Part shown: positions 8,291-15,466 of the stretch, in pieces
Position numbering within the stretch: position 1 is the stretch's first letter
Layout of the letters: each line of letters starts with the position of its first letter
The notes under the pieces: generated by a model
Databases searched by the model: none
What the model was told of the DNA's origin: nothing
Seen by the model: the letters and a program-made list of their open reading frames with translations, nothing else
IMG/VR virus record: IMGVR_UViG_3300044673_000561
Location: 1-22,533 of that record
From: a virus
Direction: 5' to 3' (one strand)
DNA length: 22,533 nt
Translations under genes and position numbers: made by a program

Positions 8291-8450
8291 TTGTCACCTC
8301 CACAACGTCACCGTCATTGATACGTCTGCGCCAGTATGGGTCGTTAGGAACGACATCGCCATCAACCGGCAGAAATTTTGGTTTACCTGGTCTCGGGTCT
8401 CGAACGAATAATCCCGCAGCAGGTATAACCATCAACTTTTTTTCGCTCAT
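8274..8450 (-). CDS. DUF2635 family small tail-region protein (Mu gp38-like)
   Basis: This 58-aa protein is encoded by an ATG at 8450-8448 and a TAA at 8276-8274. It begins MSEKKLMVIPAAGLFVRDP, continues with PGKPKFLPVDGDVVP and ends in YWRRRINDGDVVEV. The pattern V-x-P-x-x-G-x-x-V-R-D-P, then L-P-x-x-G-x-x-V-P, then YW-RR-x-x-D-GDV is that of DUF2635, found just upstream of the sheath gene in Mu-like phages. Its start overlaps the tail terminator stop (ATGA, 8450-8447), and its end overlaps the sheath start in another frame. The molecular function is not established. Confidence 0.9.
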   Translation of the reverse strand: MSEKKLMVIPAAGLFVRDPRPGKPKFLPVDGDVVPNDPYWRRRINDGDVVEVTNGDNV

Positions 8451-9025
8451 GGTTCACTCCTTACATTCACTGTATTGTCAACGTCTGCAACGCCATCGTT
8501 ATTTCTATCAAAACGTGTATTTGCCTGAAGAAAATCGTCAATTTCATCACTATCAGGATCAACCGTTACCGGCCAATTTTTTTCATAGCTACAGGTGTAG
8601 CGCAATGTACTCGCCCCAAGTGGTACCTTTGTGTCAATTATCACCTCTGTTTCGGACCCGGTAGGTTCTAACCCATTAATAAGTGCATCAGTATTTACAT
8701 TTGTCGTGCTTTCCGGATCCGGCAAATATTCACTTGCTGGTAGTAGAGCTTCGACCTGCTCCTGGATCGTATCGAGCACGTCTTCCAGGCTTTCATTTGC
8801 TTCTGCAAGAATTATTATGTTTACATCAGGTGTCCTCTCGAACACTTTTACTGGACTGCAAGATGTTTTTTTAAATTGCTCCCGAGGCGTTGATATACAA
8901 ATAGCAGGCAGTTCAGGTATCCATACAGGGGTTGGACGCGATGTAAACACATTCTGTCCACAATCAGTATTACCAAGCAATAACTCACGTATTCGTTTCC
9001 GAATTGTAATTTTATTGGTTGCCAT
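8447..9025 (-). CDS. Tail terminator / tail completion protein (gpU or Mu gp37 position)
   Basis: This 192-aa protein has the plan of a tail terminator: an N-terminal helix with a short basic segment (ITIRKRIRELLLGN), then VFTSRPTPVWIPELPAICI, a VNIIILAEANESLEDVLDTI strand and helix, and a late LRYTCSYEKNWP strand. Proteins of this type cap the growing tail tube and join it to the head. Mu has a DUF1834 protein in the same place and lambda has gpU; the sequence alone does not let me choose between them. The last 30 residues are acidic and mention no known motif. The gene overlaps its upstream neighbour by 14 bases and its downstream neighbour by 4. Confidence 0.72.
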   Translation of the reverse strand: MATNKITIRKRIRELLLGNTDCGQNVFTSRPTPVWIPELPAICISTPREQFKKTSCSPVKVFERTPDVNIIILAEANESLEDVLDTIQEQVEALLPASEYLPDPESTTNVNTDALINGLEPTGSETEVIIDTKVPLGASTLRYTCSYEKNWPVTVDPDSDEIDDFLQANTRFDRNNDGVADVDNTVNVRSEP

Positions 9026-9347
9026 GATAATCCTTTAAAAAACTGAGTAGTATATCCGCAGTACCCACGCCATCAGGTTCATAGTCTCTTACACGATACC
9101 GTTTACCACTAATCTCAATTTCATCCTGGTTGTTCGGTATTGTTTTAAGGGCCTTTTCCATGACATTAAATGTTGGTGCAGTAGTTACCACACCAACACC
9201 AAGTTCAGCAGTCTGATTGGGTTCATCAAAAATTCCATTAATTGGATAAGGGTCTCCAACTTTCGGATAATAGACAGCTGAAACACCGAATTCATCAGTG
9301 TTGTACATCTGTCCAAGATCCCGATCCTGTAGCTGCTTGAAATTCAT
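9012..9347 (-). CDS. Head-tail joining protein, lambda FII-like
   Basis: This 111-aa protein compares with 117 aa for lambda gpFII, the connector subunit to which the tail binds. The order of elements matches: VSAVYYPKVGDPYPINGIFD (a strand ending in the I-x-G-x-F-D motif), an EPNQTAELGVGVVTT segment, a P-x-x-x-V loop, DEIEISGKRYRVRDYEPD and a final G-x-x-x-I-x-L-S-F-L strand. The ATG overlaps the stop of the preceding gene by one base (TAATG). Position after the capsid genes and before the tail terminator supports the call. Confidence 0.78.
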   Translation of the reverse strand: MNFKQLQDRDLGQMYNTDEFGVSAVYYPKVGDPYPINGIFDEPNQTAELGVGVVTTAPTFNVMEKALKTIPNNQDEIEISGKRYRVRDYEPDGVGTADILLSFLKDYHGNQ

Positions 9348-9895
9348 TACACACTCTTTACGTAATCAAAAATCTTTTTTGCCCTTGTGTACCCGATTTT
9401 CGGTAACGCAACCAGGGCATCCATAGTTAAAGCTTTGAGAGACTCAATGGAAGTATATCCAGCTTTAACAAGCACATCAATCGTAGCGCTGTCAATTCCA
9501 GGAATTACGTACACACCGATGTTATCTGCCTTACCTGCCGTTTCATCAATAACCCGGAAGCTTGATGTATCAACGATTTCTTTTTCAGACTCATCGCTGT
9601 CAGTTGTTTCGTCAAGATCTTCTTCGTTATTGTCGTCTGTATCATCTGTTTTGCCATCGGCATCACTTTCACCTTTTGTTTCGTTAGCACCATTTCCGTC
9701 AGCCGGAGCTTCAGGAGTGAGCTTTTCGCCCTTATTTGCAGGAGCTTTGCTATCACTGGGCACAAACGACATGAACGGCTGCGCCAATCCTTGTTCGACA
9801 AGAGACTGACCCTCTTTATCGCTAACCGTTAAAGGAGTATCTTTTTTTACAAAGCTACCACCTCGCTTAATCTGTCTGGTCAATTTTATATTCAT
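9347..9895 (-). CDS. Head protein in the FI position with acidic linker and helix-hairpin-helix
   Basis: This 182-aa protein has three parts. Residues 1-44 form a small basic module (IKRGGSFVKKDTPLTVSDKE, then GLAQPFMSF). Residues 45-112 form a disordered linker very rich in D, E and T. Residues 122-182 form a helix-hairpin-helix unit with two hairpins, IPGIDSATIDVLVKAGYTSI and LPKIGYTRAKKIFDYV. Lambda gpFI, encoded at the same place, helps the DNA-bound terminase find the prohead and is also acidic. The HhH end suggests non-sequence-specific contact with DNA or another protein; this is inference. The ATG at 9895 has AGGA upstream. It follows a hairpin after the capsid gene. Confidence 0.7.
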   Translation of the reverse strand: MNIKLTRQIKRGGSFVKKDTPLTVSDKEGQSLVEQGLAQPFMSFVPSDSKAPANKGEKLTPEAPADGNGANETKGESDADGKTDDTDDNNEEDLDETTDSDESEKEIVDTSSFRVIDETAGKADNIGVYVIPGIDSATIDVLVKAGYTSIESLKALTMDALVALPKIGYTRAKKIFDYVKSV

Positions 9896-9907
9896 AGTTT
9901 TCCTGAA

Positions 9908-9933
9908 AATTCCCGGTATTGCTACCGGGAATT
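9908..9933 (-). terminator. Hairpin after the major capsid gene
   Basis: A perfect 11-bp stem (AATTCCCGGTA with TACCGGGAATT) closes a 4-nt loop that reads GCAA on the minus strand. The minus strand continues with TTTTC. It lies 18 bases past the capsid stop. It could be a weak intrinsic terminator lowering downstream tail expression, or a 3' stabiliser of capsid mRNA. The short T-run argues for partial termination. Confidence 0.7.
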
Positions 9934-9951
9934 AATGAATAATGTTTTCAG

Positions 9952-11004
9952 TTATCGGACTTTCACACAAATCCATGAGTCGATTACTTTAGGAACAATC
10001 AGCGGTGCCGACTGAAGCATAAAATACCGAGCAGATGGGTCCTTTTCAGTCCATACTTTTGGATAGCGAGGCACAGCAAACAACCCAGCTTCGATCGCAT
10101 CGACATCTTTAATTGCTCCGTAACACTGTGTACCCTGGCCATTTCGAGAACCAAGAATCACACTGTCAGGGTCAATCATGGGTTTTTCTTCATTTGTGTT
10201 TTCATCAATATACCACTCATCATATGTCCACAAATCAAGCGCTGGTTCTGTCAATCTTCCAATGTAGGTAACTCCATCGGGTAGTTCCTGTGGGTTGATA
10301 CGCCCTAATTGAACGTTAGTCAGATCAAAGAGAGATTTTTTTGTGGAAGAGCCAATGACATCATCACATTTCATGAAGTCTGCATATGCATTTGAGCCAA
10401 GGATAGCATCTGTAGCACCTACTCCAGATCTGTTGAGGCCTTGTCGTTTAAGCTCACGAAAGTCATCAAGTGGGTGAGCTGTGGTAGGAGCACTCCATTT
10501 ATCGCCGCCGGTAAGTGTGGCAAGGTTGTCCTGATCCATGCCGAAATCAATTTCAGCCTCGATTCCATCACCTTTAATGACTATTTTACCAGTTTGGATT
10601 GCTTCTGAACACATCTGTTCCAGCCGGCGTGTAATCGAATCGTCGCAGATTTGTACCTCTTTGGCAAGCTGCTCAGCAGCACGCATTTCCGGTGTCTTTC
10701 CACCACCGTAAAAAACTTCCCCCGCAGAACGTTTCAAAAAGTCTCCAGCAGTGGAAACTGTTTTGGGTTTTACGTATGCTGGAACAAAGTTCAGTGTTTT
10801 GTACCCTTGTTTCTGCATTACCTTACCTGCAACCATTGGCGAAACATAAGGTGCAATTGTCCGGCGGCCTTTAGTAATGTCAAATGTTATGCTCTCTGCA
10901 GCACTGACGTCTACATTTTGAAAAAAGGTATCAAGAAGAAACCTTCGAGCCGGTTTGAGAATTTCGACCGCCGTCATCATGTTAGTAAATTCGTAAATAT
11001 CCAC
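9952..11004 (-). CDS. Major capsid protein, lambda gpE type
   Basis: This 350-aa protein compares with 341 aa for lambda gpE. It forms the icosahedral shell with the HK97 fold. Family features are PARRFLLDTFFQNVDVSAAE near the N-terminus, ESITFDITKGRRTIAPYVSP, then QGYKTLNFVPAYVKPKT and a late DPSARYFMLQSAPLIVPKV. The start is GTG at 11004 with a perfect GGAGG six bases upstream; the first ATG would remove conserved sequence. It directly follows the decoration gene, the lambda D-E order, and is followed by a hairpin. Confidence 0.94.
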   Translation of the reverse strand: MDIYEFTNMMTAVEILKPARRFLLDTFFQNVDVSAAESITFDITKGRRTIAPYVSPMVAGKVMQKQGYKTLNFVPAYVKPKTVSTAGDFLKRSAGEVFYGGGKTPEMRAAEQLAKEVQICDDSITRRLEQMCSEAIQTGKIVIKGDGIEAEIDFGMDQDNLATLTGGDKWSAPTTAHPLDDFRELKRQGLNRSGVGATDAILGSNAYADFMKCDDVIGSSTKKSLFDLTNVQLGRINPQELPDGVTYIGRLTEPALDLWTYDEWYIDENTNEEKPMIDPDSVILGSRNGQGTQCYGAIKDVDAIEAGLFAVPRYPKVWTEKDPSARYFMLQSAPLIVPKVIDSWICVKVR

Positions 11005-11033
11005 TATATCCTCCAGATTTCAGTTTTAAAGGT

Positions 11034-12230
11034 TTAGTTACCCTTGATGGTTCGTTGTGTGTAAATGCCATTTTCTTTCATCGCCAGGCGATGAGTCTCA
11101 ATAGTATCGTCTCCACCAAAGTAGAGCGATCGTTCGTCAAAAACGCCACCGATGTAAACAGGTGCATTTTTGGGAACTGTCGTTGCATCGACAGCCTCTG
11201 CCAGAATCATCTCCGGTATATTTGATCCATCAGTATTGTCTTTATTGACCAACTTTGATTCACCCTGCGCAATTGTCGTTGTGATGGCAAATTTGTCGCC
11301 AACAACAAAATCAGTTGCGTCCCATATTACAAACGCGATATGGTTGTTTTCAAAAAAGTAGAGGGTAAACACACTGTCAACAAGAGTGTCCGTTGAACCA
11401 TCCGTGATCCTGAAAGAAATCTGCTCGTGCCAGAACACCGCTGATGCTCCTGCTCCCGGAGTGATCGTTACCGTACCCAGTGAAACGCCATCGGGATCGA
11501 ATACAGTGAATACACCGCCATTCGCAACCGCTGTAGTACACTTAATGAGATACGGTCCATTGTTTTTGAACTCGGGACCAGCTTTAATCTCGGTCACCGT
11601 ACCGTTACCAGTGCCGATAAATTTTGACGCATACGCATATCCGACAATCACACCGTCAGGGTCGACAACTTTAAACTTACCACCGTTTGCGATCGCTTCG
11701 GTACACTCAACATTGTATGCACCTTTTTTGAGCGACGGACGAGGTTCAACCTGTATGAGAGTACCATTACCAGTGTTTCCACCATCAGCAGTGCCGGTGT
11801 CAGGACATCCCTCAGTCACAGCAATGGTAAACGAGTCATTCGCAACAAACGCAGTAGTTCCCGATGTTATCCGCAATTTGATCTGGTCGTTTGCAAAATC
11901 GCCCGTTTCAGTACTGGCAACGCCAACCATGCAATTACCAAGAACTTCACTGTTAGGACCAATAACGCGGAATTCAGCATAGGCACTTGCTACGACCTTT
12001 AGACAGAGGATCGTATACGTACCATACTTAACATTTTTACCACCGCGAACGAGAGTGACCGTTCCATTGCCAGTATTTGCGCCAGCAGCCCCTGTTGTCG
12101 GGCACGAAAACTTCACTTTCGACAAAACAGCGCCACGCGGCAATTTCTGTCCTGCCTGGACAACAGTATTGTCGGTGAAAAAGGGCCCACCGACAAGCAG
12201 GTTATCTGGTCTGAATCTTCCGATTTCCAT
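11034..12230 (-). CDS. Head decoration protein (lambda gpD-like) with an internal repeat insertion
   Basis: Family members bind the capsid as trimers and stabilise it after expansion. At 398 aa it is far longer than lambda gpD (110 aa). Residues 1-40 (LLVGGPFFTDNTVVQAGQKL, then PRGAVLSKV) and residues 323-398 (GESKLVNKDNTDGSNIPEMI, LAEAVDATTVPKNAPVYIGG, FDERSLYFGGDD) are the two halves of the decoration fold. About 280 residues between them are imperfect repeats with NGTV, DPDG-x-x-x-G and ITDG-T-D motifs, likely Ig-like domains projecting from the capsid. Related repeat-carrying decoration proteins are known in other phages. The ATG has GGAGG 11 bases upstream. The gene sits between the protease and the capsid genes, as in lambda C-D-E. 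Confidence 0.88.
   Translation of the reverse strand: MEIGRFRPDNLLVGGPFFTDNTVVQAGQKLPRGAVLSKVKFSCPTTGAAGANTGNGTVTLVRGGKNVKYGTYTILCLKVVASAYAEFRVIGPNSEVLGNCMVGVASTETGDFANDQIKLRITSGTTAFVANDSFTIAVTEGCPDTGTADGGNTGNGTLIQVEPRPSLKKGAYNVECTEAIANGGKFKVVDPDGVIVGYAYASKFIGTGNGTVTEIKAGPEFKNNGPYLIKCTTAVANGGVFTVFDPDGVSLGTVTITPGAGASAVFWHEQISFRITDGSTDTLVDSVFTLYFFENNHIAFVIWDATDFVVGDKFAITTTIAQGESKLVNKDNTDGSNIPEMILAEAVDATTVPKNAPVYIGGVFDERSLYFGGDDTIETHRLAMKENGIYTQRTIKGN
11265..12071 (-). repeat. Shuffled A/B repeat modules inside the decoration gene
   Basis: Codons 54-322 contain three A half-modules (starting NGTVTLVRGG at 54, NGTLIQVEPR at 154 and NGTVTEIKAG at 208, the last two ending in DPDGV). They also contain three B half-modules (ending FVANDSFTIAV near 138, LVDSVFTLYF near 291 and FVVGDKFAITT near 319). 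The order is A-B-A-A-B-B rather than A-B-A-B-A-B. This suggests unequal recombination among repeats. Confidence 0.75.
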
Positions 12231-12235
12231 AATAG

Positions 12236-12646
12236 TTAACGCCTCCGCTGATTGACATTTTTGGTAGCTTCCGCAATAATCGCCTTATCGGCAGCGGTTT
12301 TATCCTGACCAGGATTAGTCTGAGAGCCCAGGCCCTTCAGCTGGTTATTTAACTGATCAGTCTCTTCTGTTTTTGCGCTTTTCAACGCTTCCGCAGTCTG
12401 TTTTTGATTTGCCATTATTGCCAATGCTACATCAGCATCAGTTTTTGACGAATCAAACTTCATTGCTGCAATTATTTTTTCGTAACCAGGTACGGCTACG
12501 GCTTCAATTTTTTTGATTCGGTCGTTTTCCTGAGTGACACCTGCATTTTTACCAGCATTGTATATTGCCTGGTAAACCGCAGGATTATCTCTCTGGATCG
12601 ATTCGGCCGTAACTACCGGCCCGGAATTTTCGCCTGTGAGACTCAT
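12236..12646 (-). CDS. Internal in-frame scaffold protein (Nu3-like)
   Basis: Within the protease gene, Met273 (ATG at 12646-12644) is preceded by GAAGGGGG at 12659-12652 with a 5-base spacer, a strong ribosome binding site in the middle of a coding region. Starting here gives a 136-aa protein made only of the helical C-terminal part (SLTGENSGPVVTAESIQRDN onwards, with a Q/K/E-rich tail ending NVNQRRR). In lambda the scaffold Nu3 is made from an internal start of gene C in the same way. Family knowledge and the visible site agree; no direct evidence of expression is available. Confidence 0.75.
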   Translation of the reverse strand: MSLTGENSGPVVTAESIQRDNPAVYQAIYNAGKNAGVTQENDRIKKIEAVAVPGYEKIIAAMKFDSSKTDADVALAIMANQKQTAEALKSAKTEETDQLNNQLKGLGSQTNPGQDKTAADKAIIAEATKNVNQRRR

Positions 12647-13462
12647 CACGGCCCCCTTCGAGTTTGTTAAATTGAGTATTGAATAATTTTTATATTTATC
12701 AATAATAGCCTCAAGTGTACCTACACTTTCCGCCATCTTTTGATCGACAATCTGTTGACCAACAAAAAGGCCACCTTTACCATAGTTATTTTTTACTGTA
12801 TCAACGGTAACGTTTCTATTGGTTGCTATATCGGCAATCATGGCTTCAGCCATTGCATCTACAACAGCCTGTACTTTTGCTCGACCTTCAGGGGTTTTAA
12901 GGTCGGGTCGTTTATCAGGAGACACCTCGCTGACGATCTGAATATTCTCATACCCATCCCGTTGATCCCGGACAGATGAATCCCACGCATCCCACACAAC
13001 ACCAAGACTCCCAGCTTCAGCAGTTGGTGAAACGATTATCTCTGAACAAGCGCTTGCTATCCAATAACAAGCAGATGCACATGCTCCATGAGCAAACGCG
13101 ATAATAGGCTTTTTAATTTTCACCTGTCGGATAAGAGCTGTCAATTCAACACACCCGACAACATTTCCCCCAGGAGAATCCATATTCAACACGATAGCAC
13201 GAATTGCAGGATTATTTGATGCAGTAGTTATGTCATGTGCCAGTAACTGCAAACTGGTTCGATAATACCAGTAATCACGTGGTACAATTACCCCAAAAAC
13301 CGGTATAATTGCTACGTTATTACGGACATCTGCTTTATAGGTATTATCAAGTGGAGGTGTATACTGTTTGAGTAAACTGTCAAATTGTTCTTTGTCGATA
13401 CTCTTGATCTTATCCAGAGCAGATGGTAGTATTCCCCATACGCTGCTTAATTCAACATTCAT
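12236..13462 (-). CDS. Capsid maturation protease (S49/SppA family, lambda gpC-like) with C-terminal scaffold
   Basis: This 408-aa protein has two parts. Residues 50-260 are an S49 peptidase: AIIPVFGVIVPRDYW, VLNMDSPGGNVVG, then FAHGACASACYWIAS with the likely nucleophile Ser130. Lys184 in SEVSPDKRPDLKTPEG is a plausible catalytic lysine, since the Ser-Lys distance (54) is close to that of lambda gpC (52). Residues 270-408 are helical, charged and low in complexity and resemble a scaffold. Lambda gpC is likewise followed in frame by the scaffold Nu3. The ATG overlaps the portal stop (ATGA, 13462-13459). It should process head proteins inside the prohead. Confidence 0.92.
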   Translation of the reverse strand: MNVELSSVWGILPSALDKIKSIDKEQFDSLLKQYTPPLDNTYKADVRNNVAIIPVFGVIVPRDYWYYRTSLQLLAHDITTASNNPAIRAIVLNMDSPGGNVVGCVELTALIRQVKIKKPIIAFAHGACASACYWIASACSEIIVSPTAEAGSLGVVWDAWDSSVRDQRDGYENIQIVSEVSPDKRPDLKTPEGRAKVQAVVDAMAEAMIADIATNRNVTVDTVKNNYGKGGLFVGQQIVDQKMAESVGTLEAIIDKYKNYSILNLTNSKGAVMSLTGENSGPVVTAESIQRDNPAVYQAIYNAGKNAGVTQENDRIKKIEAVAVPGYEKIIAAMKFDSSKTDADVALAIMANQKQTAEALKSAKTEETDQLNNQLKGLGSQTNPGQDKTAADKAIIAEATKNVNQRRR

Positions 13463-15099
13463 TCCTGGGTATCTCCATTCTCATCAGTGTCAGCTTTGTT
13501 CTCGTCATCATCAATGTGACTTTTTGATTTTGATGTCTTCAGGTCGTAGGTGTCTGCAATCAACTTACTTACCTTTTTCCGCTCTCGCGTTTGACGGGAA
13601 ACTGCTCCATCCCAGCCCGATCCATTGATGGCGGCATATTCATCTTCATAAGTAGACAAAACGTTCTTTATTCTAAGTTCTGCGCCTTGAGTCTCTTTTA
13701 CCGGGTCAACTTGACCCTGTGCTGGACCAGTCCAGTGCGACCCACACCACGCAGCGCGGATCTCGTCATTCTCAAAAAAACCGGGAGCCGCGATTCGGCC
13801 TTCCAGTATTTCTGTTTCCAGCCAATCCTCGTAAACAGGTTGACTAAATTCTGTCACATTAAACTTTCGTGACCCCATGTAAAACTTCCAGGCTTCTAGT
13901 ACTGCACCGCGAAACGCAGTGTATGATGATGCAAAATGCAGTAGTAAGTGCTCCATGGGAATTTCTATCGCCGCACCTATCTGCTTTGCCATAGCAAGAA
14001 AAAACGGCTCAAATGCTCCGTTTGGTCTCTTTGCTTCCGCAATTTCAATGCTCTGACCTTCCTGGCCCAGTTCCAGAATATTGCCACTGCCCATTTCAAG
14101 CGCCTGGCTTACCTGATTATTTACCGATGCTCCAGTACTGCCACTCGCGTCGATCAGTGTTCCAGGAGAAATAGAGTTTTGAGGAGACGCGGTCTTAATG
14201 AAAACAGTAAAAAATGATGTAATAACAGCAGCCATCAGCTCAGCTTCACTTAACCGAGATACACTTTTAAGTAGTTCTACAATGGCAGCAAAGAGCGGCA
14301 TGCCGCGCAACTGACCAATGCGTTCTTTGTGGTAAATGTGCAGAACCTGTTTTCTGCCACTTGAAGAATACACATTAATCGGCTCTGTTTTCAGACCCGC
14401 CAAATTAACATCTGAGTTTATAAAACTATCTGGATTCAGCTTTCTGACATAAATACGAACTTTTTCTTTAGTATCAGGATCAATCTCGATACCGCCCGCA
14501 AAAGTAAAAGTTTCAGGTTTATTTAAGGGATTCGTAACATCATCAGCCTCGATAAGTTTGACCGATGTTTGTCGTTTTCCTTTAAAAACACGTGTTGTCA
14601 ATACAGCAAACACATCTCCCGAAAGGGATGTGTTAAATGTAACCATCCATTGCTGTTGATAAAAATTGCTGTCTAATGAAAAATCTGATCGTTTTGATCC
14701 CGCCCATATGTGAAATTTTCTCTCAGTATTGCTTTGCCACTCGTCAGCCTCTTCATCAGAGAGTTTCAATACATTTTGATTAATTCGAGACTGTAGAAAA
14801 AGCCCTGGCCCTATGGCGTTTCGCGCCTCGCGTAGTAAAGCCCCCCTTGCAATAGGGGTATTCATGGTCAAATCACGTGATGATTCCCGCGATTTTTTGA
14901 GCTTTGGTAATGTGTCCTGGTTCGCAGTACCGCTATTTGCTCTCCAACTTTTTACGGCATTTCGGTTGCTGCCGGCGGTAATGTACCCGCTGGTTTGCAT
15001 AAACGAAAGCGCTGTTTTCGCTTTAACGCGCTCCATACCCTTAACGGGATTTATGTAATTTATGCAGCGATCGATAACGTTAAGTTTAACAGGATTCAT
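13459..15099 (-). CDS. Portal protein, lambda gpB type
   Basis: This 546-aa protein compares with 533 aa for lambda gpB. Twelve copies form the ring at one vertex through which DNA is pumped. Family features are SRDLTMNTPIARGALLREAR, then NAIGPGLFLQSRI, NFYQQQWMVTFNTSLSGDVF, VLHIYHKERIGQLRGMPLFA and a late FSQPVYEDWLETEILEGRI. The C-terminal 60 residues are charged and probably flexible. The ATG at 15099 follows the previous stop by two bases. Order TerS, TerL, joiner, portal, protease matches lambda. Confidence 0.95.
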   Translation of the reverse strand: MNPVKLNVIDRCINYINPVKGMERVKAKTALSFMQTSGYITAGSNRNAVKSWRANSGTANQDTLPKLKKSRESSRDLTMNTPIARGALLREARNAIGPGLFLQSRINQNVLKLSDEEADEWQSNTERKFHIWAGSKRSDFSLDSNFYQQQWMVTFNTSLSGDVFAVLTTRVFKGKRQTSVKLIEADDVTNPLNKPETFTFAGGIEIDPDTKEKVRIYVRKLNPDSFINSDVNLAGLKTEPINVYSSSGRKQVLHIYHKERIGQLRGMPLFAAIVELLKSVSRLSEAELMAAVITSFFTVFIKTASPQNSISPGTLIDASGSTGASVNNQVSQALEMGSGNILELGQEGQSIEIAEAKRPNGAFEPFFLAMAKQIGAAIEIPMEHLLLHFASSYTAFRGAVLEAWKFYMGSRKFNVTEFSQPVYEDWLETEILEGRIAAPGFFENDEIRAAWCGSHWTGPAQGQVDPVKETQGAELRIKNVLSTYEDEYAAINGSGWDGAVSRQTRERKKVSKLIADTYDLKTSKSKSHIDDDENKADTDENGDTQE

Positions 15100-15101
15100 G
15101 G

Positions 15102-15323
15102 TTACCAGTTTGGAGCTACAGGAATTATTCGAATACTATTTGTTCCGCTGAGCGAGTCAACATAGTTCTGCCAGCGCTGACGTTCCCGAACGACCTCATT
15201 GAGATTTGCCCGGGTATAGGTACGATTCTTAAAGGTGTAGGATTGATTTATCAGGATAGCCTTTTCAGCTTCAATGTAGAGATTTAGCATCTCAGTAGCA
15301 ACTTCTTTACTTATAGCTGACAT
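15102..15323 (-). CDS. Small head-tail joining-position protein (DUF6148 / gpW-like place)
   Basis: This 73-aa protein begins MSAISKEVATEMLNLYIEAE and continues KAILINQSYTFKNRTYTRANLNEVVRERQRW in two parts around residue 30. The pattern Y-x-x-A-E-x-A-(8-9)-S-Y-x-(4)-R-x-x-T-R-A-(4)-V-x-x-x-R is that of DUF6148, which sits between terminase and portal in many phages. Lambda gpW (68 aa), the head completion protein, has the same place, size and order. Equivalence to gpW is therefore likely but inferred. AGGA precedes the ATG by 7 bases. The 143-bp gap before it is the longest inside the late block between TerL and the fibre. Confidence 0.78.
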   Translation of the reverse strand: MSAISKEVATEMLNLYIEAEKAILINQSYTFKNRTYTRANLNEVVRERQRWQNYVDSLSGTNSIRIIPVAPNW

Positions 15324-15388
15324 TGTAGAATCCTGTTAAATTAATGATCCAATCAACCATTAATTTACCTATATGCAGGCGCTGTCGG

Positions 15389-15425
15389 TTGTTACCAATT
15401 GTGGAAAATTGTTACTGAATGTTAC
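15389..15425. repeat. Phased GTTAC repeats in the gap after the large terminase
   Basis: The 143-bp gap 15324-15466 is AT-rich and has no gene. On the plus strand it holds TTGTTAC at 15389-15395 and 15409-15415 and TGTTAC at 15420-15425. The GTTAC cores start 20 and 10 bases apart, that is on one face of the helix, and a weaker TTGTTATC lies at 15459. A protein-binding array is possible; the role is unknown. Confidence 0.45.
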
Positions 15426-15466
15426 TTTTAATTTATAAGCAATAAACTGTAATCAGATTGTTATCA

